Assembly (NCBI RefSeq): GCF_946221515.1
Contig: NZ_CAMJVK010000031.1
Coordinates: 1 to 19,686, forward strand
Length of the DNA: 19,686 nucleotides
Origin: an uncultured Fenollaria sp.
GTDB lineage: Bacteria; Bacillota; Clostridia; Tissierellales; Peptoniphilaceae
Direction of reading: 5' to 3'
Below, in pieces: positions 13,650-19,686 of the stretch. The position numbers and the translations under genes were made by a program. The notes below the pieces were generated by a model. It saw only the letters and a list, made by a program, of their open reading frames with translations, made no database searches and had not been told where the DNA came from. Within the stretch, counting starts at the first letter, position 1; each line of letters begins with the position of its first letter.

Positions 13650-14738
13650 TTACTTCGTCGCTCCTAAAGCCTTGGAGTAGTGCTTAAGTCCATCGGTATA
13701 GAACTCAGTGTTATCAAAGTTAATCCACAAAGCTTCAGTGTCAGGGAAGTCCTTAAGTACCTCTACACCTTCTTCATAAGTCAGTGTGAATAGTAGTGTA
13801 GACAGGAAGTCCGCTATGCCTGAGTCCTTAGTGATTACAGTGACAGCTCTAAAGTTTCTAGCACTCGATAGAGTTCTTGTATCTATGATGTGATTGTATT
13901 TAACGTTGTCAAGTCCATAGAAATATCTTTGGTAGTCGCCAGATGTAACGATTGCCTTATCCATAGTGTATAGTATGTCATAAATTTCAGAGTCGCCTTC
14001 TTTCATCTCTGAGGCAGAGTAAGGGTTTTCAACGCCTATAGTCCACTTCCTATCAGTTTCGCCGTTAGGGTGGCCGATGGTCTTAACATTGCCGCCAGCA
14101 CTGATAACTACTGAGTCAAAGCCATCTTCCTTAAGCTCGTTGCATATAAGTTCAACAGCATATCCCTTGGCAACGGCGCCTAGGTTTAGCTTAGTCTTTT
14201 CATCTGAGATATATACAGTATTTTCTTCTTTATCAATGATGATATTATTTAGTGAGGCGTACTTAGCTCTCTCTTTAAGCTCGTTCATATCAGGTATAGC
14301 CGCCTTTAATTCATCATTTTCAAGTGCCTCAGTCATGCTCTTCTCCCAAAGTTCGATTATTGCACCGAAGGCAATATTTACATTAGAGTCATACTTTAGG
14401 CCGAGTGTTTTTGCTTGCGATATAAGATCTATAAGAGCCTTATCGACCTTAACCTTTTCTTTGCCAGCCATCTTGTTGATGGTAAAAACATTGTTGATGC
14501 CTTCGTGCTCCTTGTGGCAGTCGAATAGGTGGTCGTAGTACTTTAATTTTTCAGCTAATTTTTTATCGAATTCATCTGCTTCACCTTGGCTGTAGAAGTA
14601 GCCAGTCGCCTTAACCAAAGTATCGAAGCTGTCGAAGTAATTAAACGAAAACTTCGTCCTTAGCTTTGGCTTGCATGATGATAAAATGCTAAATAATAAA
14701 ACTAATACTATCATTAGCGAAATTTTTCTTTTATTCAT
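13650..14738 (-). CDS. apbE: FAD:protein FMN transferase (ApbE), lipoprotein
   Basis: Transfers FMN from FAD to a Thr or Ser of extracytoplasmic flavoproteins, with Mg2+. The 362 residues start with a lipoprotein signal whose lipobox is LSSC (C22), so the enzyme is anchored outside the membrane. Family blocks: FDSFDT (35-40), NLGAVAKGYAVE (185-196), SAGGNVKTIG (213-222), TSGDYQRYF (265-273), NHIIDTRT (282-289) and ADFLSTLLF (309-317). The ATG at 14738 has AGAGGTGA four bases upstream; the longer frame from 14768 would start upstream of the -10 and is rejected. It is the first gene after the promoter at 14757-14785. No Rnf, Nqr or FMN-binding-domain target is in the window. Confidence 0.94.
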   Translation of the reverse strand: MNKRKISLMIVLVLLFSILSSCKPKLRTKFSFNYFDSFDTLVKATGYFYSQGEADEFDKKLAEKLKYYDHLFDCHKEHEGINNVFTINKMAGKEKVKVDKALIDLISQAKTLGLKYDSNVNIAFGAIIELWEKSMTEALENDELKAAIPDMNELKERAKYASLNNIIIDKEENTVYISDEKTKLNLGAVAKGYAVELICNELKEDGFDSVVISAGGNVKTIGHPNGETDRKWTIGVENPYSASEMKEGDSEIYDILYTMDKAIVTSGDYQRYFYGLDNVKYNHIIDTRTLSSARNFRAVTVITKDSGIADFLSTLLFTLTYEEGVEVLKDFPDTEALWINFDNTEFYTDGLKHYSKALGATK

Positions 14739-14756
14739 AGTTTCACCTCTAAGTAT

Positions 14757-14785
14757 ATAATACAACATAAAGCGGGATTTTTCAA
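14757..14785 (-). promoter_or_regulatory. Promoter of the apbE-to-yitT operon
   Basis: On the minus strand TTGAAA (14780-14785), 17 bp, TATTAT (14757-14762). Start expected near 14750, only about 12 bases before the ATG. It lies in the 50-bp gap after the DHHW gene; that gap has no clear terminator, so upstream transcripts may also read through. Confidence 0.78.
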
Positions 14786-14788
14786 GCT

Positions 14789-15838
14789 TTAATTAAGTCC
14801 GTTCACGCTGCCAAGGACCAAGCAAGTATCGATATCATTCTCCTTGATGAAGTCATTTATCTTTTGATTGAAGAAACGCTTGTCCACCATGTATATAGTT
14901 TTGTATTCATTTGTAAATAGACTTGCCACTGCGTTTGCAAACGAGTCCTTTATAATAAGCAGCGTTTTATCTGAAGAAGGATTGCCTTCTATTTCAACAA
15001 GACCATAGTTACCGCTGAATAGCGCCTTGTACTTGTCTTTGTTCTTAAACTCATCTTTTTCAAGAACCTTGATCTCTTTATCATCGCCCTTGACCTTAAT
15101 ATTATCATAATTCTTTGGCAAATAAAATAATATTTCGTCGATAGCACTATTATAATAAGAAGACTTTGAATCGAGTGAGCCTCTAAAATTATTGCAAGTC
15201 ACTTTCTCTATATCGTTCATCTCTTCTAGGCCCATAGTCTTAGCAAGCTCTTTGTAAGCAAGGTAAGCACCTTCACGCCAGTGGTGGTCGGACTTGTAGA
15301 AGATATATTCGTCCTTGTGATTCATCATAAGCGTATATAAGTCAATGTATTTTCCATCGATTTCATTTTTGTATCTATTAAGAACTTTAGTTTCGTCACT
15401 AAAGATTGCGCCCTTAGGGAGTCTATCTCTATAGACCTCGCCTTTATCGGGGCAGATGGCGATGTACTTGTCCTTAACATCGATATCGTTCACATACTTA
15501 ATGAACTTATCTACCTTTTTTTCTTCATAAATATATTTTTCGTAATAATTTTTGTCCTTGCCGATATAGACACTATTAAATTCTCTCTTGCCAAGAGCGT
15601 AGTCAAGCTTTGATCTAGCGCCAACTAAGGCATCTTTGAATATGAATTGATCTTTGCAATAGGCTTCGAACTTTTTAGTGAAGTCGCCGCTTTTTAGTGA
15701 AAAGAACGAAAACTTCGGAAGCTCTTCTAAAACTCTATTTTCATTTTGACTAAAGCTTCTGTCTTCACTAATGACGTTTGCCACTAAAACCGAAGCTATA
15801 AATACAAAGAATAGTATTTTGAGTAATTTATCTTTCAT
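14789..15838 (-). CDS. DHHW family protein (AlgJ/AlgX-like partner of MBOAT acyltransferase)
   Basis: 349 residues with one N-terminal membrane anchor (about 5-23) and an extracytoplasmic catalytic domain. The DHHW motif is at 184-187 (YKSDHHWREGAYLAY), early family motifs ENRVLEELPKFS (33-44) are present, and a possible nucleophile Ser lies in IIKDSFANA (S299). In alginate and related systems AlgJ/AlgX-type proteins take acetyl groups delivered by an MBOAT protein; the same job is inferred here. The ATG at 15838 is used because AGGTGA sits just before it and overlaps the MBOAT stop; the frame opening at GTG 15847 begins inside that ribosome binding site. It follows the MBOAT gene by 9 bases. 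Confidence 0.87.
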   Translation of the reverse strand: MKDKLLKILFFVFIASVLVANVISEDRSFSQNENRVLEELPKFSFFSLKSGDFTKKFEAYCKDQFIFKDALVGARSKLDYALGKREFNSVYIGKDKNYYEKYIYEEKKVDKFIKYVNDIDVKDKYIAICPDKGEVYRDRLPKGAIFSDETKVLNRYKNEIDGKYIDLYTLMMNHKDEYIFYKSDHHWREGAYLAYKELAKTMGLEEMNDIEKVTCNNFRGSLDSKSSYYNSAIDEILFYLPKNYDNIKVKGDDKEIKVLEKDEFKNKDKYKALFSGNYGLVEIEGNPSSDKTLLIIKDSFANAVASLFTNEYKTIYMVDKRFFNQKINDFIKENDIDTCLVLGSVNGLN

Positions 15839-15847
15839 ATCTATCAC

Positions 15848-17227
15848 CTAAAATCTAAAATACAAGAATGGGTTGTAGGACTCGCTAATTAAGGACATAG
15901 TCACAAGTATTAGCAAGATGAATAAAAAGGCAATTTCTAAGTAAGTCGTTTTTCTTTCCTTGCTAATAAGCTTTTTGCACGCGCCTAATGAAAGCACTGT
16001 GCCAAGCACTAGATAGAAGCCGTATTCTTTTAAGTAGAATAGCGCTTCAGGCGAGGTAAAGTTTTTAAAATTAAACATCGCCTTTAAGAATGGTCCTATA
16101 TCTGCCACTTTAAACTCAAATATAACCCAGCCAATAATTACTAAGAGCATCGTATATATATGCTTAATGAAATTTGGCGCCTTATCAAGTGCCTTAGCAT
16201 AGACGAATTTTTCTAAGACAAGTAAAGTGAAGTAGTATAGACCCCATAAAATGAAGTTAAAGTCGGCTCCGTGCCAAAAACCTGTTAAAAACCATGTGAT
16301 AAATAAGTTTAGTATCTGTCTAGGTACTTTCACTCTATTTCCGCCAAGTGGTATGTAGACATAATTTCTGAACCACAGAGATAAGCTCATGTGCCAGCGT
16401 CTCCAAAACTCAGTGATGGACCTTGAAATGTAAGGGAAGTTAAAGTTTTCCAAGAAGTCAAAGCCAAGCATGCGGCCTAAACCTATTGCCATGTCTGAGT
16501 AGCCACTAAAGTCAAAGTAGATTTGAAGAGTAAAGGCGATGATGCCGAGCCACGCCATTGATGAGGCTAGTCCTGCCACCTCTTTCGCAAGTATTATCTT
16601 ATATAGCTCGCCAAGTTTATTTGCAATCAAAACTTTTTTAGCAAGACCATAAACAAATCTCTTGATGCCGTAAGCAATAGAGCTGTCAGAAAAGTCCCTA
16701 TTCTTAAGCTGATTATAGATGTCGATGTACCTAACTATAGGTCCAGCAACTAGCTGAGGGAACATTGCGACATAGGCACTGTAGTCGAAGAAGCTATTTG
16801 ACGCTTCGACCTCGCCTCTATATACATCTATCGTGTAGCTAAGCGTTTGGAATGTGTAGAATGATATACCAAGAGGCAGTGTCAATGTGCTTGCACTGAT
16901 ATTTAAATTAAATAGATAATTTAAGTTATCAATCACAAAATTATAGTACTTAAAGAAAAAAAGCAGGCCAATATTGACAATTACACTCAATATAAGGACT
17001 GCTTTACGTTTCCAATCTTCTTTAAATTTATTTAAAAGTCTTCCATTGCAATAATCAAATACACTGGAAAAAAGCATTATCCCTACATATATCGGCTCGC
17101 CCCATGCGTAAAAGATGAGGGAGAGGATAAAGAGCGTGAAGTTCTTTATCTTTTCAGGCGATATATAGTATAAGAATAATGTAATTGGTAAGAATACGTA
17201 TAGAAATAAAAGTGATGAGAATACCAT
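15848..17227 (-). CDS. MBOAT family O-acyltransferase (AlgI/DltB type)
   Basis: Polytopic membrane protein of 459 residues that moves acyl (usually acetyl) groups across the membrane for O-acylation of surface polymers. The family motifs are clear: FYTFQTLSYTIDVYRGE (123-139), FPQLVAGPIVR (156-166), the WRRWHMSLSLWFRNYVYIPLGG block (275-296) and the catalytic His in TGFWHGADFNFILWG (H319). About ten hydrophobic spans are visible. Its length and motifs fit AlgI more than DltB, and no dltA, dltC or dltD is present. The start overlaps the stop of the DUF4358 gene by one base (TAATG) with no ribosome binding site, so it is coupled. Confidence 0.94.
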   Translation of the reverse strand: MVFSSLLFLYVFLPITLFLYYISPEKIKNFTLFILSLIFYAWGEPIYVGIMLFSSVFDYCNGRLLNKFKEDWKRKAVLILSVIVNIGLLFFFKYYNFVIDNLNYLFNLNISASTLTLPLGISFYTFQTLSYTIDVYRGEVEASNSFFDYSAYVAMFPQLVAGPIVRYIDIYNQLKNRDFSDSSIAYGIKRFVYGLAKKVLIANKLGELYKIILAKEVAGLASSMAWLGIIAFTLQIYFDFSGYSDMAIGLGRMLGFDFLENFNFPYISRSITEFWRRWHMSLSLWFRNYVYIPLGGNRVKVPRQILNLFITWFLTGFWHGADFNFILWGLYYFTLLVLEKFVYAKALDKAPNFIKHIYTMLLVIIGWVIFEFKVADIGPFLKAMFNFKNFTSPEALFYLKEYGFYLVLGTVLSLGACKKLISKERKTTYLEIAFLFILLILVTMSLISESYNPFLYFRF

Positions 17228-17682
17228 TATTTATATAGATCAGCTAAAGCCTTTTTAACTTCTTCTGACTTATCTGATATTACGAATACGATAGTCTTGC
17301 CATGTTCTTCATATACGCTGTCTTTAACAAATTCTGCTTGATCAGGAGCGTAGTCTTCGTATATACTTAAAAGATTTTCTTTGTATGCATCAATCTTTTC
17401 TTTAAATTCACTAGCATCGCTTGCATTTTTAAGATTAAGTAATAGAATTGTATTTGTATTAAGATTAGTTTGTGGGACATACACTTCATATTCTTCAATC
17501 TTGTCCATATCAAAATCAAAAGTATCTTTTAAGAAAGAACTTTCTTCTTCTTTGGAGAAAGTTGAGAAATCAACCGTATCTTTTAACTTATCTTTAATAT
17601 CTGTAAGGCTAACATCTTTACTTGAGCAGCCAATCATAAATATCATAAGCGCAACGCTTATAAATAAAATCATCTTTTTCAT
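17227..17682 (-). CDS. DUF4358 domain lipoprotein
   Basis: 151 residues with a lipoprotein signal and lipobox MIGC (C19), so it is exported and lipid-anchored. The mature part contains a DUF4358-like domain: DFDMDKIEEYEVYVPQ, then ILLLNLKNASDASEFKEKIDAYKE, then the closing KTIVFVISDKSEEVKKAL. The function of DUF4358 is not known. Such lipoproteins are, to my knowledge, often found beside MBOAT and SGNH/DHHW genes in Clostridia, which points to a role in surface acylation. The gene overlaps the MBOAT start by one base and follows the SGNH gene by 21 bases. Confidence 0.82.
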   Translation of the reverse strand: MKKMILFISVALMIFMIGCSSKDVSLTDIKDKLKDTVDFSTFSKEEESSFLKDTFDFDMDKIEEYEVYVPQTNLNTNTILLLNLKNASDASEFKEKIDAYKENLLSIYEDYAPDQAEFVKDSVYEEHGKTIVFVISDKSEEVKKALADLYK

Positions 17683-17703
17683 AATTAACCTACCTTTTAT
17701 ACT

Positions 17704-18609
17704 TTAGTGAATATTCTTGACTTCATTCAACCAGACCTTGTGAAACTTGCTCTTTAAGTGCATGCCATCTGGTTCGAAGTAGTCTTCGTTTTCTTTTAAT
17801 AGGTAAGAGAAGTCCAAGTAATCAAGTCCTCTCTCACTCGCAATAGTTTTGATAACTTCATTAAATGAATTTATCTTAGTATTATTTACCCTTGCATCCT
17901 CTTTTTCATCCAAACCTTTACTTACAGGGAAGATGGCTTGTAGATAAATTTTCGCATCAGGGAACTTCGCTTCAAGAGCATCAAGCATCGCTAGATACCT
18001 TTCCTTAAACTTTTCCTCAGTCTTAACAAAGACAGAATCATTAAGACCCATCATTAGATAAATGTTTTTAGGCTCAATACCAAAGTCCTCATCCGGAATA
18101 AGTTTTCTAAGCGTATCAGTATTTAAACCAATCTTTGAAAAGACATTGTTGTCATAAAGGAATTTGTAGTACTTAAGCTCTTCAGTGATCGAGTCACCAA
18201 TGAAGAGGTCTTCCTTAAAGTATTCCTTGTAGACAGATATAGGAACAGTGTTTACAGAAGATTTCGAAACTTTAACATTCTTAAAGTCCTTAGGATTAAC
18301 TTCTTTACCTTTTGCCAATAGCTTAGCAAGTTCTTCTTCCTTACGCTTCTTTCTATATGCAAGAAGCTCTTTCTCTTTTATCTTAAAATTATAATTGTAG
18401 ATCTCCTTGTCAATTAATTCCTTAACAATATTTGTCTTTTTGATACCATCAAAAATTTCATCTACATTTATATTTTCTTTATTTCTATTTAAATAGTAGT
18501 TACTATATAAAAAATATATCATTCCTAATAAAATAAGAACAAAAATCGTAAGAGAAATAGTTTTTTTGTTTTTTCTTTTTTTTCTTCTATATTCAAAATT
18601 ATCTCTCAT
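17704..18609 (-). CDS. Membrane-anchored SGNH/GDSL hydrolase
   Basis: 301 residues. A basic N-terminus (YRRKKRKNKK) precedes one membrane span (about 17-38), then a Lys/Glu-rich helical stalk (about 60-102), then an SGNH domain facing outward. The four blocks are present: FIGDSITE (137-143, nucleophile S140), G161 in KIGLNTDTLR, MGLND (N190) and DGMHLK (D281, H284). It may esterify or de-esterify a surface polymer together with the MBOAT protein; which direction cannot be told. The ATG at 18609 with GAGGTG just upstream is preferred to the TTG at 18621. It is the first gene of the four-gene minus cassette. Confidence 0.9.
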   Translation of the reverse strand: MRDNFEYRRKKRKNKKTISLTIFVLILLGMIYFLYSNYYLNRNKENINVDEIFDGIKKTNIVKELIDKEIYNYNFKIKEKELLAYRKKRKEEELAKLLAKGKEVNPKDFKNVKVSKSSVNTVPISVYKEYFKEDLFIGDSITEELKYYKFLYDNNVFSKIGLNTDTLRKLIPDEDFGIEPKNIYLMMGLNDSVFVKTEEKFKERYLAMLDALEAKFPDAKIYLQAIFPVSKGLDEKEDARVNNTKINSFNEVIKTIASERGLDYLDFSYLLKENEDYFEPDGMHLKSKFHKVWLNEVKNIH

Positions 18610-18651
18610 TTTACACCTCAAATTATTTCGAAACCCTTATTATGAAACAAA

Positions 18652-18679
18652 ATTATATAATTTCATTTTTTTGAAACAA
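18652..18679 (-). promoter_or_regulatory. Proximal candidate promoter of the SGNH-MBOAT cassette
   Basis: Minus strand TTGTTT (18674-18679), 16 bp, TATAAT (18652-18657). The -10 lies inside the palindrome AAATTATATAATTT. The -35 is poor, so this is weaker than the distal promoter. Leader of about 36 bases. Confidence 0.45.
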
Positions 18680-18726
18680 TTTCCTTCATAAAAAACAGAT
18701 TATTTATACGAAATATCTCTTTCATT

Positions 18727-18755
18727 ATTATATAATGTAAACGTAGAAATTTCAA
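18727..18755 (-). promoter_or_regulatory. Distal promoter of the SGNH-MBOAT cassette
   Basis: Minus strand TTGAAA (18750-18755), 17 bp, TATAAT (18727-18732). Near-consensus. It would give a leader of about 110 bases before the ATG at 18609; that leader contains several GAAA/TTTC inverted repeats. Confidence 0.72.
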
Positions 18756-18844
18756 TACTCTTTGGCGAAAATCTTGGAAAATAATATGAAGAATTTGTAA
18801 CATATCTTAATATTTGTGTCATAATTTAATTAAAAAACTTTAAC

Positions 18845-18873
18845 TAGACATTTACATTAAATTTTGTTACAAT
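18845..18873 (+). promoter_or_regulatory. Promoter of the glucosaminidase-like gene
   Basis: TAGACA (18845-18850), 17 bp, TACAAT (18868-18873). Start expected near 18880, with AGGAGGG at 18889-18895 as ribosome binding site. Confidence 0.6.
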
Positions 18874-18900
18874 AGCAATTGTAAAAATAGGAGGGACAAA

Positions 18901-19542
18901 ATGAATAGGAAAAAATTTATTATTACATTTTTACTATTGTTTGTTTTTCTTTGTGGAAATATATTAAATAGTACAGGAACTATGGCGCAAAGGGAAGATG
19001 AAAACAATCAAGACAATAATCAAGAAGATATAGATATGATTATTAACTATAATGAAGAAGACATGATAAACAGAAGAGACAGTGAGATTATTAGCGACCT
19101 AGATGAACTAGTTTTAGTCATGGTAGAAGAAGAAAAGAATCTTACATACGACGTTTATCAAACAACAAACTTAAGTGAGGAAGAATTTAATAAAGTCTTA
19201 GCTAAGACAGCTTTAGCTGGACAAGGAGAAAGTTTTAAGGCACTTGAAAACACATATGGAGTCAACGGCATATTTGCCATCGCAGTATCAATCGCAGAAG
19301 CAGGCTGGGAAGGTAGACAAGCAAATACAAATAACTTCTACGGTATAAGAGGATCAAACGGATACCTAAGCTTTAAAACACCAAAGGACAATATCCTATA
19401 CTTTGGAGAGCTAATAACAAGAAACCTATATAAAGGCAAATCACTAAAAACATTCGCAAAGATATATTGCCCACCACGTCATAAGAAATGGCACTCAGAT
19501 GTCGTTTGGCTTATGGGTAAGTTAATGGAAGAAGTAAAATAA
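18901..19542 (+). CDS. Secreted glucosaminidase-like cell wall hydrolase
   Basis: 213 residues. An N-terminal signal peptide (Lys-rich start, hydrophobic 6-22) is followed by an acidic, Asn/Glu-rich linker (about 31-80) and a C-terminal lysozyme-like domain of the endo-beta-N-acetylglucosaminidase (GH73-type) family. The core GIFAIAVSIAEAGWEGRQ (123-140) carries the expected catalytic Glu (E133), followed by NNFYGIRG (144-151) and a C-terminal YCPPRHKKWHSDVVWLM block with the Lys-Trp-x-x-x-V pattern of the family. It would cleave the peptidoglycan glycan strand outside the cell. No wall-binding repeats or sorting signal are present. It is divergent from the O-acylation cassette and followed by a strong terminator. 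Confidence 0.87.
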   Translation: MNRKKFIITFLLLFVFLCGNILNSTGTMAQREDENNQDNNQEDIDMIINYNEEDMINRRDSEIISDLDELVLVMVEEEKNLTYDVYQTTNLSEEEFNKVLAKTALAGQGESFKALENTYGVNGIFAIAVSIAEAGWEGRQANTNNFYGIRGSNGYLSFKTPKDNILYFGELITRNLYKGKSLKTFAKIYCPPRHKKWHSDVVWLMGKLMEEVK

Positions 19543-19591
19543 GATTTAGAAGAAATTTATTAATATTAAATTAAATAGTAAAATGTAATCG

Positions 19592-19622
19592 ATAAGCTTG
19601 CAGAGATGCAGGCTTATTTTTG
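19592..19622 (+). terminator. Rho-independent terminator after the glucosaminidase-like gene
   Basis: ATAAGCTTGCA (19592-19602) pairs with TGCAGGCTTAT (19607-19617) with one G-T pair and loop GAGA, followed by TTTTGT. Strong and well placed 50 bases after the stop. Confidence 0.9.
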
Positions 19623-19627
19623 TATTA

Positions 19628-19655
19628 GAACCCCCCCCAGTTAGACTGGGGGTTC
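19628..19655. other. GC-rich hairpin at the right edge, possible mobile-element end
   Basis: GAACCCCCCCCAGT (19628-19641) pairs with ACTGGGGGTTC (19645-19655) around a 3-base loop, with three extra C bulged on the left arm. It is far more GC-rich than its surroundings, has no T run after it, and comes only 10 bases after a complete terminator, so it is unlikely to be a terminator. Imperfect hairpins like this occur at ends of IS200/IS605-type elements, but no transposase is in the window. Confidence 0.5.
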
Positions 19656-19686
19656 AGTTTAGCTTTAGCGGTGATAAACAAATATA

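Noticed and set aside
14763..14790. Terminator between the DHHW gene and apbE
   Set aside because: Only a 5-bp AAAGC/GCTTT stem with a 12-base loop and no T run; read-through is more likely.

Overview
The window looks like chromosome of a low-GC Gram-positive anaerobe of the Firmicutes/Tissierellia type, plausibly close to Peptoniphilaceae. The evidence is AT-rich DNA, near-consensus sigma-A promoters, strong AGGAGG/AGGTGA ribosome binding sites, lipobox lipoproteins, a group II ECF transporter module joined to truA, RecD2 without RecBC, and a copper-amine-oxidase-type stalk domain on a surface protein. The taxon is inferred from gene content and was not searched. No rRNA, tRNA, CRISPR array, transposase gene or prophage gene was seen.

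Layout. (1) 1-614: the 3' part of a surface protein gene running in from the left edge; its Pro-Asn linker is encoded by DNA that looks like a telomere repeat. (2) 681-1919, minus: a Y-family DNA polymerase, sharing a bidirectional terminator with gene 1. (3) 1920-2410: a 491-bp gap holding the polymerase promoter with an overlapping palindrome, a 36-bp tandem repeat array, and the promoter of the next operon. (4) 2411-5619, plus: ecfA1-ecfA2-ecfT-truA, each gene overlapping the next, ending at a terminator. (5) 5724-6767, plus: a lone Fic-domain protein with a C-terminal winged helix, whose promoter is covered by four copies of a 9-bp half-site. (6) 6840-14738, minus: a tightly packed operon transcribed apbE, a membrane protein, a 71-residue protein, recD2, comF, an MTAP-family nucleoside phosphorylase, a zincin, ung, a gamma-glutamyl-GABA hydrolase-like amidotransferase and a YitT membrane protein. 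It starts at a near-consensus promoter before apbE and ends at a terminator shared with fic. (7) 14789-18609, minus: SGNH hydrolase, DUF4358 lipoprotein, MBOAT O-acyltransferase and DHHW protein, which read as a cell-surface O-acylation cassette. No clear terminator separates it from apbE, so read-through into region 6 is likely. (8) 18901-19542, plus, divergent from region 7: a secreted glucosaminidase-like wall hydrolase, a terminator, then a GC-rich hairpin at the right edge that could be a mobile-element end.

The main themes are micronutrient uptake (ECF module), DNA maintenance (Y-family polymerase, RecD2, Ung) with base/nucleoside salvage (MTAP family, ComF-type PRTase), and envelope modification (O-acyl cassette, wall hydrolase, stalk-domain surface protein). 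Six start codons were placed by ribosome binding site and overlap rather than by the longest frame: ecfA1, the amidotransferase, the MTAP-family gene, apbE, the DHHW gene and the SGNH gene. The most interesting items are the Fic operator array, the 36-bp repeats between the polymerase and ecfA1, the substrate-pocket change in the MTAP-family enzyme, and the DUF4358-containing O-acylation cassette facing a wall hydrolase.
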